Positions 1-10,259 of a stretch of 64,000 nt of DNA are shown here, piece after piece (within the stretch, counting starts at the first letter, position 1; the number at the start of each line of letters is the position of its first letter). Location of the stretch: NCBI GenBank assembly GCA_963995505.1, contig OZ023184.1, positions 17,420,228 to 17,484,227 of the forward strand, in the 5' to 3' direction. Position numbers and translations under genes: made by a program. This DNA is from Hypericum androsaemum. Its lineage: Eukaryota > Streptophyta > Magnoliopsida > Malpighiales > Hypericaceae. Below the pieces are notes generated by a model. The model had not been told where the DNA came from. It saw only the letters and a list, made by a program, of their open reading frames with translations, and ran no database searches.

Positions 1-1080
1 TCCAGTTCTAATTGTTGAGTTTTGGGTTTATGATGTTATATATGTGTGTGTGAAAGTCAACAAGGAATAAATGTGACAATTAATTAATATGATTGACTAC
101 TATTTTTTTGACCGAATAAGATTGACTATTATTTTAAGAAGATAAGATTTGTTTTAAATATGGTAAGTATTAAATGTTAACATTGACTCAAAGTGATCCT
201 TTGAATATGTTATTTAAATATTTTTCTAGTAAAAGGTACTCAAATTGTCTAAAAATAACTTTACGACCTTGTACAAACATCTTTACAATTCAGTAGTCGA
301 TGAACTAATAATCTGTCTAAAATAACTTTTCTTCATGTTCCAAATCAGGTCAATTTAAAATATTAGTATTTTTGATAAATTAAATTACTTTAAGATATAT
401 TTTTCTAAATTTATAGTATTATCAATGAACTAAATTAATAATTCTCTAGTAATAAAAATATAACTAGTATACTTTTTTTAATAAACTGTAAACCTTTATT
501 AAACCAAAAAAATAAAAAAGATTACAAAAACAACCCGACTTCAAATGGGACAACCATGCTCAACCTAATCCCACAAGCGAGTTATCAAGAGCAAAATCTA
601 AATATCATATGGATGCCGAGACCACTGCCTTGCCTCGCACTAGATTGTACGAGATTGCAACTGTCGATCTTTGTAAAAAATTCTATCATCTTAAAACCCA
701 GCGATATAGGAGTTTTTTCATGTTGTCAAAGAGTAGAACAATAAAAATACATGGCGAATACCTGATCGAATAAACTGAAGAAATTAAAAAAATGAAAAAA
801 GTGCAAGGCCCTCCTCTAGCTTTCTCGCCACAAATAACACAAGTACATTGTGCCCTTCTCACGTCGACCAATTTCATCACTACGATCAAGACAAAGGATA
901 AAATAATATCGTCACATTGACCAGCCTTCCACTCATCCAACATCGTCAAATTATCTTCCCCTCCCATCGACTAAGTCTTTCCTCTGCTAAGGCCAAAATA
1001 CATCACCTCCAACATGTTATGAGAATCGAATGGCAGGTCAGATATATCACGGGGTGTCAAAAAATGAAAAATATTACAAG
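1..1080 (-). promoter_or_regulatory. Upstream region of an off-window neprosin-like paralogue (E)
   Basis: This stretch is collinear with the upstream region of neprosin copy A (13534-14406 and 17634-17780) in the same orientation, and with the region upstream of copy D (62750-63780) in reverse. Its left edge matches the sequence about 30 bp 5' of the A start codon, so a minus-strand paralogue should begin just left of base 1. A short TA/TG microsatellite at 37-52 sits where the other paralogues have their TA-rich promoter tract. It lacks the PIF/Harbinger element and the gypsy LTR found upstream of A. No gene of its own is visible; the small ORFs at 556-967 are chance frames. Confidence 0.7.
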
Positions 1081-1169
1081 AGCATGAAAATTTTTCATAT
1101 ATTTTTTTTCAGATTTATTTTGATGGATATTTTATTAACAATTTTTTTCTAATTTATACTTGAGCGTAT

Positions 1170-1870
1170 TTATGAAAAACACGTTATGGTACATTGCGTT
1201 CGCGGCTGTCTGTTGGTGTCTCTGTTTGGCTCGGTATAGGGCGGTGTTTGAGGGTCTGGATTGAGCACGGAGTGAAGGAATCGATTCCGTACGGTTTGGA
1301 GTGAAGGGGGACCGCAGTGGCAAGCGTAGTTATGTGATAATGGCAAGTGCAGTTATGTGATAATGGCAAGCGCAGTTATGTGATAATGGCATGTGTATTT
1401 TGTGACAGTGGCAAGTCCCGTTGATGATAATGGCGCGCGTGGTTTTTTTCATTTTGGTCCCCCATATTTTAGCATTTTTGCAAAAAGGTCACACTGGCAT
1501 GCGCAGTTATGTGATAGTGGCACGCACAGTTATGTGATACTGGCATGCGCAGTCACGTGATAATGGCATTTGTATCCGGCCTGCGTTTGTGCGTGGCTTT
1601 TTTCATTTTGGTCCCGAAATTTTAGCGCGTTTGCAAAAAAGTCCCCGCGTGTCTTCATTCCGAACGGTTCGGAATCTGAGCATTCCGTGCCCAATCCAGA
1701 CCCGGTGTTTGATGGCAAGTTGGTCCGCCTTGATTGTGTGTTGCACATGGTTTCTAGGAATATTGCGGAATGGGGGCTTTGGTCTGGTGCTGCAAGGGCC
1801 ATTCATTTTCAGGATGTTTTTCTCTACTTTGGGTCCTTGCGTGGAACTGGCGTTGGATGATGTATTTGAC
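1170..1870 (+). pseudogene. LINE ORF2 C-terminal fragment, split by a MITE
   Basis: The plus strand encodes a degenerate version of the tail of a plant LINE reverse-transcriptase ORF. The pieces WYIAFAAVCWC near 1190 and NIAEWGLWS / IHFQDVFLYF near 1760-1830 align with the better-preserved minus-strand LINE tail at 50715-51005, which reads WYTLFAAVCWC, NVSEWSFWS and FQFQDVILA. A 452-bp MITE (1252-1703) interrupts it between the two blocks. Only the 3' end of the element is represented, as is common for 5'-truncated LINE insertions. It is not functional. Confidence 0.6.
1252..1703 (+). mobile_element. 452-bp MULE-type MITE, copy 1
   Basis: The element begins GGGTCTGGATTGAGCACGG and ends with the reverse complement of GGGTCTGGATTGGGCACGG, giving terminal inverted repeats of about 23 bp. 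A perfect 9-bp target duplication, GGTGTTTGA, flanks it at 1243-1251 and 1704-1712. Nine-base duplications are characteristic of Mutator-like elements. The interior has no coding capacity and is built of short degenerate repeats around TGGCAAGCGCAGTTATGTGATAA. It lies in a LINE fragment. A second copy of exactly the same length lies inverted at 39512-39963. Confidence 0.85.
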
Positions 1871-2129
1871 TCCTGTCGTTGTATTTATTTTTGTTTTGTT
1901 CTTGGCGATGTTATTATTTTCCTAGATAATGTTGTGATATTGACTTTGCAGTTTTTAATATCAAGATAGATTTTTTTATCGAGGTATCTTTTCCTTACTA
2001 TTCCTTTTTTTCTACGAGTTTTGGTGTGGTATAGTTTTGACGAGGTCGGCAGTCGCAACCTTATTTAGCACATGGTAGAAAAATACCATACTAAGTTATA
2101 TATACCATGACGATTAATACTATATACCT

Positions 2130-2700
2130 TTAAAAAAAATTCGAGTATAAATAAAGAATGACTTAGTATAAATCAAGACATTTCTTAAAGTGAATTTCAT
2201 AAAAAAAGTCAAAAATTTTATTCTTAAAATATAGGAGGAAAGCTCGACTCACTTTCGTATAATGATATTGGATTTTCCAACTTATGCAACATATATGGTT
2301 ATATATGGTTATACAATTTAATAGCCCACTATCATGAGGTTTCAAAATGTTCGACCAAATAACAAAGATTTCTCTAATTAAGACTCCACTACTTGGATAG
2401 TTTTTTTGAACACAAATACGCTCAAGCATAATTAAATTTAACTTAACAAAATTAAAAAATTAAAAATATTACAATAGCATGAAAATTTTTCATATGTTTT
2501 TTTCAGATTTATTTTGATGGATAATTTATTAACAATTTTTTTCTAATTTATACTTGAGCGTATTTATGTCCAAAATTTTATTCAAGTAGTCGAGTGCCAA
2601 TCATAAAAACTTGTGTCACTCAATTGAACATTTTGAAACCACGGGGTAGTAAAGTGTCAAAGCGTGAGACTACAAAATACTAAAGTTGACTTTTACTAAA
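2130..2700. repeat. Foldback (long-TIR) repeat family, copy 1
   Basis: The two halves are imperfect inverted repeats. The left half (about 2310-2430) reads in reverse the motifs of the right half (about 2550-2640): a tract like TACTTGAGCGTATTTATGTCC, then a segment ending GAACATTTTGAAACC, then a tract ending ACTAAAGTTGACTTTT. Related copies lie at 5905-6290, 7680-7868, 38452-39260 and 55510-55600. There is no coding capacity. The outermost motif resembles the end of the MULE at 34835-35800, so a Mutator-type origin is possible. The left end is blurred. Confidence 0.55.
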
Positions 2701-2744
2701 AAAAAGAGAAACAGACAATAAATCTGTAATTGATATGAGAATAT

Positions 2745-2890
2745 TCTACCATCACTAGAAATCGGGACCAATGCAATACAAGACAGATTGATCGATTCCG
2801 TTGCTTTTACTATCGGAACTCATGGTCCCTGCCTTCCTCCGGACACCTCTTGGAGACCAGTGCCACCCACCTAGCCTCGTTCGGGAGTTG
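2745..2890 (-). repeat. Interspersed repeat shared with 38330-38440 and 55380-55495
   Basis: Read on the minus strand, this block contains GTGTCCGGAGGAAGGCAGGG, a tract like GATCAATCTGTCTTGTATTG, then GCATTGGTCCCGATTTCT. The same order occurs on the plus strand at 55380-55495 and, shortened, at 38330-38440. In the 55 kb copy it follows directly after a copia pol fragment, so it may derive from the tail of that element. I see no gene here. Confidence 0.5.
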
Positions 2891-2994
2891 GCTTTCGCCC
2901 ACGGAGAAAAGAGCAAAAGGTTACAAAAACAAAATAAAGTTTAAATGAAAGCGAAACAAACTTTAAACTCTAGACTTAATTGATAAACACTTAG

Positions 2995-3300
2995 TGAAAT
3001 TCCTTTTTTATACTTTAGTAACCGACATATAAGCATGTACTAAACATTGTGACATAGCCCTTAACATTGCTAACCGTTGCAAAAGCCGACATTCTAGCAC
3101 TAATCCTATCGCGTCCAATTCTTGGATTTAATTGCTTTATATCGGTTCTCTTTCACATCATTTTTTAAAGTAAATTATTATATTCTGACACTGCCATTTG
3201 AACCTCAGACTTCATAAATATTTACAATGCATTTTGTCGAAGCTTTGGCTATTTCACATCGTATATGTACTTTGAATCTCTAATTGGTCGACTGGATTCA
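2995..3300. repeat. Repeat block inverted at about 40130-40345
   Basis: Several segments here recur in reverse complement at about 40130-40345, including the one spanning ACCGTTGCAAAAGCCGACAT and CGCGTCCAATTCTTGGATTT. The block is non-coding and its element type is unknown. Between 3300 and 4370 I see only short chance ORFs. The part at 4075-4265 recurs inverted at 57490-57700 and belongs to the large inverted duplication. Confidence 0.5.
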
Positions 3301-4074
3301 CTTGAGAGAGACATCCAAATCGCATTTCCGAGCAAACATACACTTATATTTGTTGGTGTCAATAAATTTTAATTTTATTATTATCGTGAAAAATAACGAT
3401 ATGGCAAAGGTGGCCGCACGGTTTTTTTTTCATAAAGTAAATTTTATTAATATTAGTCGAAAGAAGAATGCGCGATCTCGCAGCCGTCGACCTCGTCAAA
3501 ATCCTGATCCCGCTAAAATCGTACCAGGGAAAAGAGTACCGTCCATAGCACCACAAAGACAAATTTTTTTTCGAATCCTTGTTACAGCAATAACCGGACC
3601 CAAAATGCCCCAATTAACAACACATAAAGTGGCATAATTGGGAAAAAAATAGGAGGCAGTAGTCTAGAGTCTCAAGACAGAAGGCGTAAAAATAACCAAG
3701 AAAATTAAGCTCCCAGGAAACTCCGCGCGGGTATTAATACCGATGAACGAGCTCTTTCAAAAGTTAACCTTTGAAGATTGAGAACACCCATGTCCGATAG
3801 TAATGCTGGAGGTGTGCATGAATACCTAATCTGTTATCCAATTCCAACCAAATGCGAGAACAACGCTTTAGCCAGGCTCCTTGCTGAATCCTTCAGACCT
3901 TGTAAACAAGATCGGTAACTCCTCGATACTTTGTATTGACAAAACAACGCTTTAGCTTTTTAAGCAATGGAGACTGGTGTTAATTCTACATTTGGCGTGA
4001 AGCATATTTAGATTGTGATTTCTTGATATTGTTAATTATAACTATGAAAATCCCAATCCCACCTGCCATGTTTA

Positions 4075-4265
4075 TTAATGTGCGCTTGTATACAATATCT
4101 ATTGATTTTTATCCGGTACAAATTTTGAGTAAATCATTGTCTCTGATGAATAACTAATTCCACAATATTTTCTAATTATCTACATACATAAGAAAATCTG
4201 ATACAATATTTATTTTAAACCTATCATGTTTACATTGATTTGGATTTCATTTTAATTTTGATTTT
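4075..4265. repeat. Flank block matching 57490-57700 (inverted duplication)
   Basis: The stretch containing GCTTGTATACAATATC, GGTACAAATTTTGAGTAAAT and ATTTGGATTTCATTTTAATTTT recurs as the reverse complement at 57490-57700. The two blocks lie on the 5' sides of the F-box remnants at 5.1 kb and 56.8 kb, so they mark the outer edge of the duplicated neprosin/F-box segment. There is no gene. Confidence 0.6.
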
Positions 4266-4369
4266 TTTTAGTAAGGTGGTTCAAGGTCTATATAATAGAA
4301 AATGGATTACAGTACGAGAAAAGAAATACATAAACAAATAACGAAGACACTAAAACAGAACCCGAAACC

Positions 4370-5040
4370 ACTCCGAGGGGAGATAGAGAGGCATGGGTGG
4401 AGGCGAGGGTGGACGATAGACTACGAGAGCCAATCGTCCAAGGCGAAAGCTGCCGAGACAATCTACGGCTAATAACTACGAGGCCGCATCAAAGGCACAA
4501 ACCCGTGGACATTTGAATGCATACAAGATGCACGCAAATGAGAGCCAAAATCGGACAGATCCAATCAAGACAAAGCTATCCACCTACTCCAACCGAAAAA
4601 ATTTCGAGAACCGAATAGATCGCAGATCAAACATAGTTTGATCCGAACATGGCAATAAACAAAGAAAACAACAGAAAAAATAGCAGAAAAGAAAACAGGG
4701 GACGAGTCGGCGGGTGGGGAGGTTGGCGGCGACCAAACCCCCGCCGGAGACCACCGGCATCCTCAAACTGGCCACTCAGGAGCTAGAAGATGACGGAGAA
4801 GGATGGGGCCCGACGAGCGAGCTTCGGGGAAACCGGTCGGTAGAGGACGACATAGCGAGAACAACGACAACTTGTTGGAGGACGGACCGGCGAGCGTGAA
4901 GACCGGCCGATGAGCTTGAGGGGGACAGACCGACGAGCTTGTGGATGACAGACCGGCGAGCTTGGATTGACCGGCGAGCTTGAGGATCGGCAAGCTTGAG
5001 GATCGGCAAGCTTGAGGACCGCCGAGCTTGAGAAACGTGA
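4370..5040. repeat. GC-richer non-coding stretch with a short minisatellite
   Basis: Base composition is clearly richer in G and C than in the neighbouring sequence. At about 4895-5035 a degenerate unit of roughly 17-25 bp, typified by GACCGGCGAGCTTGAGGATC, repeats six to seven times. Both strands carry long open frames here because of this composition. None resembles a protein and I do not call them genes. The stretch runs straight into an F-box fragment at about 5095. Confidence 0.4.
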
Positions 5041-5094
5041 AGGGACAGGGAGCGACGGACGACGACGTGATGGTGGACGGGGACAGAGGAAGGG

Positions 5095-5420
5095 ACGTGG
5101 TGATAGACTCATGGTATGTGAGCTGAAGACAGGAATCTGGAGTGAGCTGCCTCCTATTCCAGAGTACTTCAATGCTTTGCCAATTGGTTGTATTATGGCT
5201 GTCGTAGGTTTCAATTTGGTGGTCATTGGCAGGCAGGAGGTGTTTATATAAAGTTTCATGTCGAACACGTGGCGGCGTGGGGCAGACATTTTGGATGCCT
5301 TATTGTATTCCTGGTGTGTGTCGGATTCTGACAGGACAGTGTATGTCGTGGGCATGTTCTTACTATAATATCGTCCGACTCCGGCTTCTCGGGAACATAC
5401 TCTACGAAAAAACAAACCGT
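5095..5420 (+). pseudogene. F-box/kelch gene fragment (KISS-ME-DEADLY type)
   Basis: Only part of the kelch half is left. One frame reads VCELKTGIWSELPPIP near 5118-5163, then CIMAVVGFNLVVIG. After a stop (5249-5251) the reading resumes in another frame with NTWRRGADILDALLYSWCVS and DRTVYVVG. The same blocks occur at 8260-8530 and in reverse at 56640-56330. The F-box and the C-terminal third are missing. Intact family members are adaptors of SCF ubiquitin ligases that direct proteins such as type-B response regulators or phenylpropanoid enzymes to degradation. This fragment cannot do so. Confidence 0.75.
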
Positions 5421-5479
5421 TACCATTAGGATTCGGCACACTGTGTACATAAACATTCTACCGAACAAGATATGGCGAC

Positions 5480-5700
5480 CAAGTTAATTAGTTTCATTAC
5501 ATTCCCAAGATGGTACTTCGGATATACTGCTGCAACAAGTACCAAGATCAAGGCTATTTAGATTAAGACAAGCACAGCTTTTGGAAGCTGAGATGAAGGC
5601 TATTTAGATTGCAATACATCTGATGAACCAAGATTTTACTCAAATTGAGGTCGAGGCCATGTGTATCCAATTGGCGAAATCATATGCATCCAGAGTATAA
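5480..5700 (+). pseudogene. Degenerate RNase H-like (LINE) fragment
   Basis: A short reading resembling AQLLEAEMKAI then IAIHLMNQDFTQIEVE looks like the RVT_3 RNase H domain found at the 3' end of many plant LINEs. A second, more decayed version is at 7030-7320. Both are broken by stops and shifts, and the assignment rests only on motif resemblance. Confidence 0.35.
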
Positions 5701-6300
5701 TTCCACACAATTTGAGTATAAAGAAAGAATGACTTTGTATAAATTAAGACAGTCGAGTGTGATTTTCTTAAGTGAATTTCATAAAAAAGTCAAAAAGTTA
5801 ATTTCTTAAAATGTAGGAGGAAAACTTGACTCACTTTTGTATAATGATTTTCCAACTTATGTAACATATAAGGATGCAGTGTTTAATTCTAAAAAAGAAA
5901 AGGTTAAAGTACACTTTAGTATCTCGCGGTTATGCAATTTGTAGACCTACTACCTGGAGGTTTCAAAATATTCTACCAAGTGACAAAAATTTCTCTTATT
6001 GACACTGGACTACTTGAATAACTTTTTCGAAAATAAATACCCTCAAGTATAATTAAATTTAAATTAGAAAAATAATGAAAAATATGAAAAATATTACCAG
6101 ATGAGAAGAATGATTTTTTCATATTTCTTTTATTGGATAATTTATAACCAAATTTTTTTCTTATTTAGACTTGAGCGTATCTATGTCCAAAAAAATTATT
6201 TAAATAATGGAGTGTCAGTTAGAGAAAACTATGTCACTTGGTCGAGCATTTTGAAACCATAAGTTAGTGAAATATCAAAATCAATATTTCTAAAACTAAC
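5700..6300. repeat. Foldback repeat family, copy 2
   Basis: The core at 5905-6290 has left arm motifs CACTTTAGTATCTCGCGG, GAGGTTTCAAAATATTCTACC and ACCCTCAAGTATAATTAAAT. A right arm follows with the inverse motifs: CTTGAGCGTATCTATGTCC, GGAGTGTCAG and GAGCATTTTGAAACC. It is about 390 bp long and non-coding. The part at 5700-5880 repeats the sequence at 2135-2290 and 7315-7510. From 6300 to 7030 I see no gene, only AT-rich sequence with a CTGGTCCAACC-type tract that resembles the hAT-like repeat ends seen elsewhere in the window. Confidence 0.55.
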
Positions 6301-7029
6301 CTGGAAGGTGACCCGAAATTCTTAAATTTTCTGGTTCACCTGGTCCAACCAGAAGAGGTGCCAGTCGGACCAACACTTCTTCTTTTATATTAATAAAATT
6401 AAATAAGGTTTAATAAATTTAATTTAGCATAAAAATGATGAAATCCTAAATAAGTTCAAATATTTAGCAACTTTGTTATACAATTTATCCAAACTAAGTC
6501 TTCAAATATTAATTTAATAAGTCTAGAAGTACAAGAAGATGATTATACAAATTTTCTTGTTTGACATATTAATCCAATTTGTTTGACATAGTATCAAAAA
6601 TTGTTAAAAAGATAAGTTTGTTGTGATCAAAAGTGATGTACACGCGCGCATAGAAATAGAGGTTTTATTTCTAAATTAAATCCGATAAAATAGAAAAAGA
6701 AACACCATTTTTTCTGATCAGGGCAAACCTGGTCACTGGTAAAACCAAAAAACAAGGGAAGAAGAAACCTTTTTCTTCTTATTTGACATGCCTCTTCTCG
6801 CCTTTTGTTGATTAACCGGTCCTTCCTCCTCTGAATGAATCTGAGTCATCTTTCTTGCTTTTGGCCGCTAAAGTTGCCTGCTAAATCTTGTTGGTATATT
6901 TGTTTGATTTGGCGACCAAGAAGTGATCTAATTTGCAGCGGTCAATGAATTTCTTGAGTAATATCGAACCATCTGTTTGTATCTTGAAGATTTTGCTTAT
7001 TTATGGAATATTATTGGTCGTAACTTTTC

Positions 7030-7320
7030 GATGAAGACAAGCACAGCTTTGGAAGCTGGGATCAAAGGCTATTTAGATTGCAATGCATCTGATCAACCAA
7101 GATTTGACTGAAATTGAGGTGCAAATTCACTTGTGGGTTACATCATTGGTTACTCGAGCACAATTGATTGGCGAGCCGAAAACGGAGCTAGTTTAGCTAA
7201 GATTTCTCTTGTACTTTTGACAAGCTATAAACTAATCTATACACCTAGGAAGGTCAATGAAGAGACGATGTCGCGGTTGAGGCCATGTGTATCCAATTGG
7301 CAAAATCATGTGCTTTCGGA
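7030..7320 (+). pseudogene. Second degenerate RNase H-like (LINE) fragment
   Basis: It is similar over most of its length to 5560-5690 (AAGACAAGCACAGCTTTGGA, then ATTTAGATTGCAATGCATCT). The protein-like trace is even weaker than in the first copy. It reads into a non-homologous stretch around 7135-7290. Confidence 0.3.
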
Positions 7321-7399
7321 GTATAACTCCATACAGTTTGAGTATAACAAAATAATGACTTATTATAAATCAAGACCATTGAGTGTCATTTCCTAAAAT

Positions 7400-7868
7400 G
7401 AATTTCTTAAAAAATGTTAGAAAGTTTATTTCTTAATATATAGGAGGAAAGCTCGACTCACTTTCCTATAATGATTTTTGATTTTCCAATTTATGTAACA
7501 TATAAGGATGCAGCGTTTAATTCTCAATAATAAAAGGTAAAACTCTACAAGAGCATGAACATGATTTTTTTAAAGGCAAATTTTTACACTATGATATTGC
7601 TAGGATTTGAACCTTGGACATTCTAAATATTTACAACGACTTGTGCCGTTGGGCTACAAGCCTTTTGATAGAGTATGAAAATAATTTTTCATATGTTTTT
7701 AGATTTATTTCAGTGGATAATTTATTACTAATTATTTTCTTGTTTATACTTGAGCGTATTTATCTCCAAAAATCTATTCAAGTAGTGGAGTGTCAATCAG
7801 AGAAACTTATTTTACTTGGTCGAACATTTTGAAACCACAGGATAGTGGAGCGTCAAAGCGTGAAACCA
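7400..7868. repeat. Foldback repeat family, copy 3 (right half only)
   Basis: The right arm, from ACTTGAGCGTATTTATCTCC at 7747 to AGCGTCAAAGCGTGAAACC at about 7868, is well preserved. The left arm is missing or replaced at 7560-7670 by an unrelated tract containing GATTTGAACCTTGGACATTC. It is non-coding and lies immediately upstream of the F-box pseudogene at 8056. Confidence 0.5.
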
Positions 7869-8055
7869 TGCTTTAGGGTTAATTAATCAGTAGAATTCTG
7901 TTTTTAGGGTTTGGATGATTGTGAATTTCGTTGGTCGGCTCCTCCTCTTTTTTTAAAAAAATTTTCAACTCTATTGTTGTGTATTATCGTTTCTTAAGAG
8001 ATTTAGTTCTTGATCCTAATTATTCTTGTGTTTTTGTTCCTCGAAAGAATTGGAG

Positions 8056-9014
8056 ATGGGAGATCTAATTCCAGGTCTCCCGGATGACTTTGCCATAGAG
8101 TGCCTGATTCGCATGCATTTTGAATCATTTCCCAACGCTGTTTTGACGTGTAAGCACATAATTGGATCACCCGGGTATTTACGTAGGCGAATTGTGGGCG
8201 GTCATAGCCAATCCATTGTCATAATGACGCTAAGAGATTATCATAATGACCTTGCTTTTAATAGGGTATGTGAGCTGAAGACAGGAATCTTGAGTGAGCT
8301 GCCTCCTATTCCAGGGTGCTTCAATGCTTTGCCAGTTGACTGTAATTTGGCTGTTGTGGGTTTAAACTTGGTGGTCATTGGCGGGCGGCGTCCTCGGAGT
8401 GCATGGGCTTCTAAAGATTGGGCAAAAGAGGTGTTTACATACGTGTCGGCGTGGGGCAGACATTTTGGATGCCTTGTTCTATTCCTGGTGTGTGTCGGAT
8501 TCTGAAAGGATAGTGTATGTCGTGGGCATGTTCTTTTACGAGGACATGCATATGATGTCTGCCTTGGCTTATGATGTGGTGAAAGATGAGTAGGTAAAGT
8601 TGCCTGACATGGATACGGAGGTTGCGTGGGGAGAGGTGAAAAAGGAAAGTGCACTTTAGCGGAGGAAAAGTTCTGGAAAGCTTAAATTTGTATGTCCAAA
8701 CATTTGATGGATACAGGTCAAACCCGAAGGCAGCAGCATTGGTCGGAAATGTCCACGTATGCACGGAAGCTGCAGTGGCTGTGATTGGGAATGAGAAATG
8801 TCAAAAGATTGCCGACTTGCCTATTGGCGGTTGTAATGTGCACACGGCGTTGACGTGGAATAAGCATTTGGTAGTGTATACGATGTCGGCCTTCCTGGGA
8901 GAAATAATCATGGTGCGTTTGTTGGATTTGGAGTCCAAGGAGTGGTCCAATTTGGAGGCGCCAAAAAGGAACGACTCGGAGTATGTCCAATCTGTTTGTG
9001 CCCTGGAAATTTAA
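8056..9014 (+). pseudogene. F-box/kelch pseudogene (KISS-ME-DEADLY type)
   Basis: The start at 8056 gives MGDLIPGLPDDFAIECLIRM, a typical F-box opening for this single-exon family, whose members are usually about 350-400 residues. The kelch part follows (VCELKTGILSELPPIP, then LAVVGLNLVVIGG). Near 8440 a deletion of about 17 bp relative to the 5.1 kb copy shifts the frame. It resumes as GADILDALFYSWCVS and ERIVYVVGMF. A tryptophan codon is a TAG stop at 8591-8593, just before VKLPDMDTEVA. A further gap lies near 8640-8650, and the last 120 residues to 9014 are open (LVGNVHVCTEAAVAVIGNEK near 8735). Its 3' end faces that of neprosin A, the arrangement also seen for the copies at 49-57 kb. Family function: substrate receptor of an SCF E3 ligase. 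This copy cannot make an intact protein. Confidence 0.85.
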
Positions 9015-9668
9015 CATAAATTGTCATTCGAATGAAACTTCTCGAGTAATATCGAACCATCTGCTTGTATCTTGAAGATTTTGCTTATTACGAAATAAAA
9101 CCAGTCCAAGAAAGCTTCATACGAAAATCACAAGGATTTCCTAATATTAGAACAGACCAATTCCTCAACTACATCAGGCCTTGAAGATATCTGCTTAACT
9201 TCTGCAATTTTCATTCGTCGCAGAAGCTGCAAAACTATCATAGTTAAAGAACAACTCGATTACCATGGAAACACTAGTAAAACCAAAAAAAAGGGAAGAA
9301 GAAACCTTTTTCTTCTTTCCTTTTGTTGATTAACCAGTCCTTCCCTTTGCCTAGTTCCACTAGGATGGGATAGAGTCGACCTATCGTGTCTTTGCAAAAG
9401 AACTCTCTTGAAATTGCTTTAGTTGTCAGTATTTTCAAGTCAACAAAATTTTTGAGAATATTTTGTCTAATGTAATTTAAGAACTACTAAATGATCTAAT
9501 AAAAAAAAGCTTTATAAGTACCAATTTTTCTATTTCTTACATTTACTCGGGTTCTGAACCAGGCAGAACCAAAAAATTTTGGTTGGGTTTGGTTCCTCAT
9601 TTCTCCTCTCAAACGGTTCTTGGGTGTTCTGCGGCCAGTCCGGTTTGACTCAACTGGATTATCATTAG

Positions 9669-10215
9669 CTTCTGTCTGTTAACATCTTTGATATGGTGGA
9701 ATCTGTGAACAGATACAAGGAGCTGAAACCGATTCTAAATGAGGTAATTCTTTCGTAGCAATCATTTGCATGTTTGCTACATTTTCGACTGGCACACGAC
9801 TTCCTACTGCTAATCTTTGTTGATGATGATGTATGCTCCTGCAGCTGGCTATATTAGAAGCGGAGCAGAAAGCAGAGGAAGCAGAAGGGCCTGAATCTAG
9901 TTTGAAAAAGAGGCAAGAATAAGAACAATAGTACCATTCAAGAATCTGTGAACAGGAGCTTCGTAAAGATGGATTCGATCTTCTGTCTGTTAACATCTTT
10001 GATATGAGGTAATTCTTTCGTAGCAATCAGTTGCATGTTGGCTACATTTTCGACTGGCACACGACTTGCTACTGCTAATCTTTGTTAATGATGATGTATG
10101 CTGCTGCAGCTGGCTATATTAGAAGCGGAGCAGAAAGCAGAGGAAGCAGAAGGGCCTGAATCTAGTTTGAAAAAGAGAGGCAAGAAGAAGAACAAGAGTA
10201 CCATTCATTTTTAAC
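9669..10215 (+). pseudogene. Tandemly duplicated fragment of an unrecognised intron-containing gene
   Basis: Two direct copies, about 9669-9940 and 9974-10215, carry the same exon-intron-exon trace. A first exon reads LLSVNIFDMVESVNRYKELK (first copy) and ends at a GTAATTCTTTCG donor. An intron of about 100 bp ends TGCAG. The final exon reads LAILEAEQKAEEAEGPESSL, then KKRGKKKNKSTIHF and a stop in copy 2. Copy 1 stops early (KKRQE). Copy 2 has lost the end of its first exon and joins the donor directly after FDM. The Lys-rich C-terminus is distinctive, but I do not recognise the parent gene. No upstream exons are visible between 9020 and 9669. The fragment lies between the F-box pseudogene and neprosin A. 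Confidence 0.5.
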
Positions 10216-10259
10216 TTATTAGATAGATTTGGCATATCATTGTTGGTCAAAATTTTACA

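Noticed and set aside
1530..1969. Overlapping frames of 90-126 residues on both strands
   Set aside because: They cross the boundary of the MITE and the LINE fragment and mirror frames at 39381-39685 in the other MITE copy.
4783..5439. 218-residue minus-strand frame and overlapping frames of 76-77 residues
   Set aside because: It is antisense to the F-box fragment and to a GC-rich minisatellite. The repeats keep it open; there is no recognisable domain.
9679..10026. 115-residue minus-strand frame
   Set aside because: It is antisense to the duplicated exon fragment, which has splice sites on the plus strand and a sensible Lys/Glu-rich composition.
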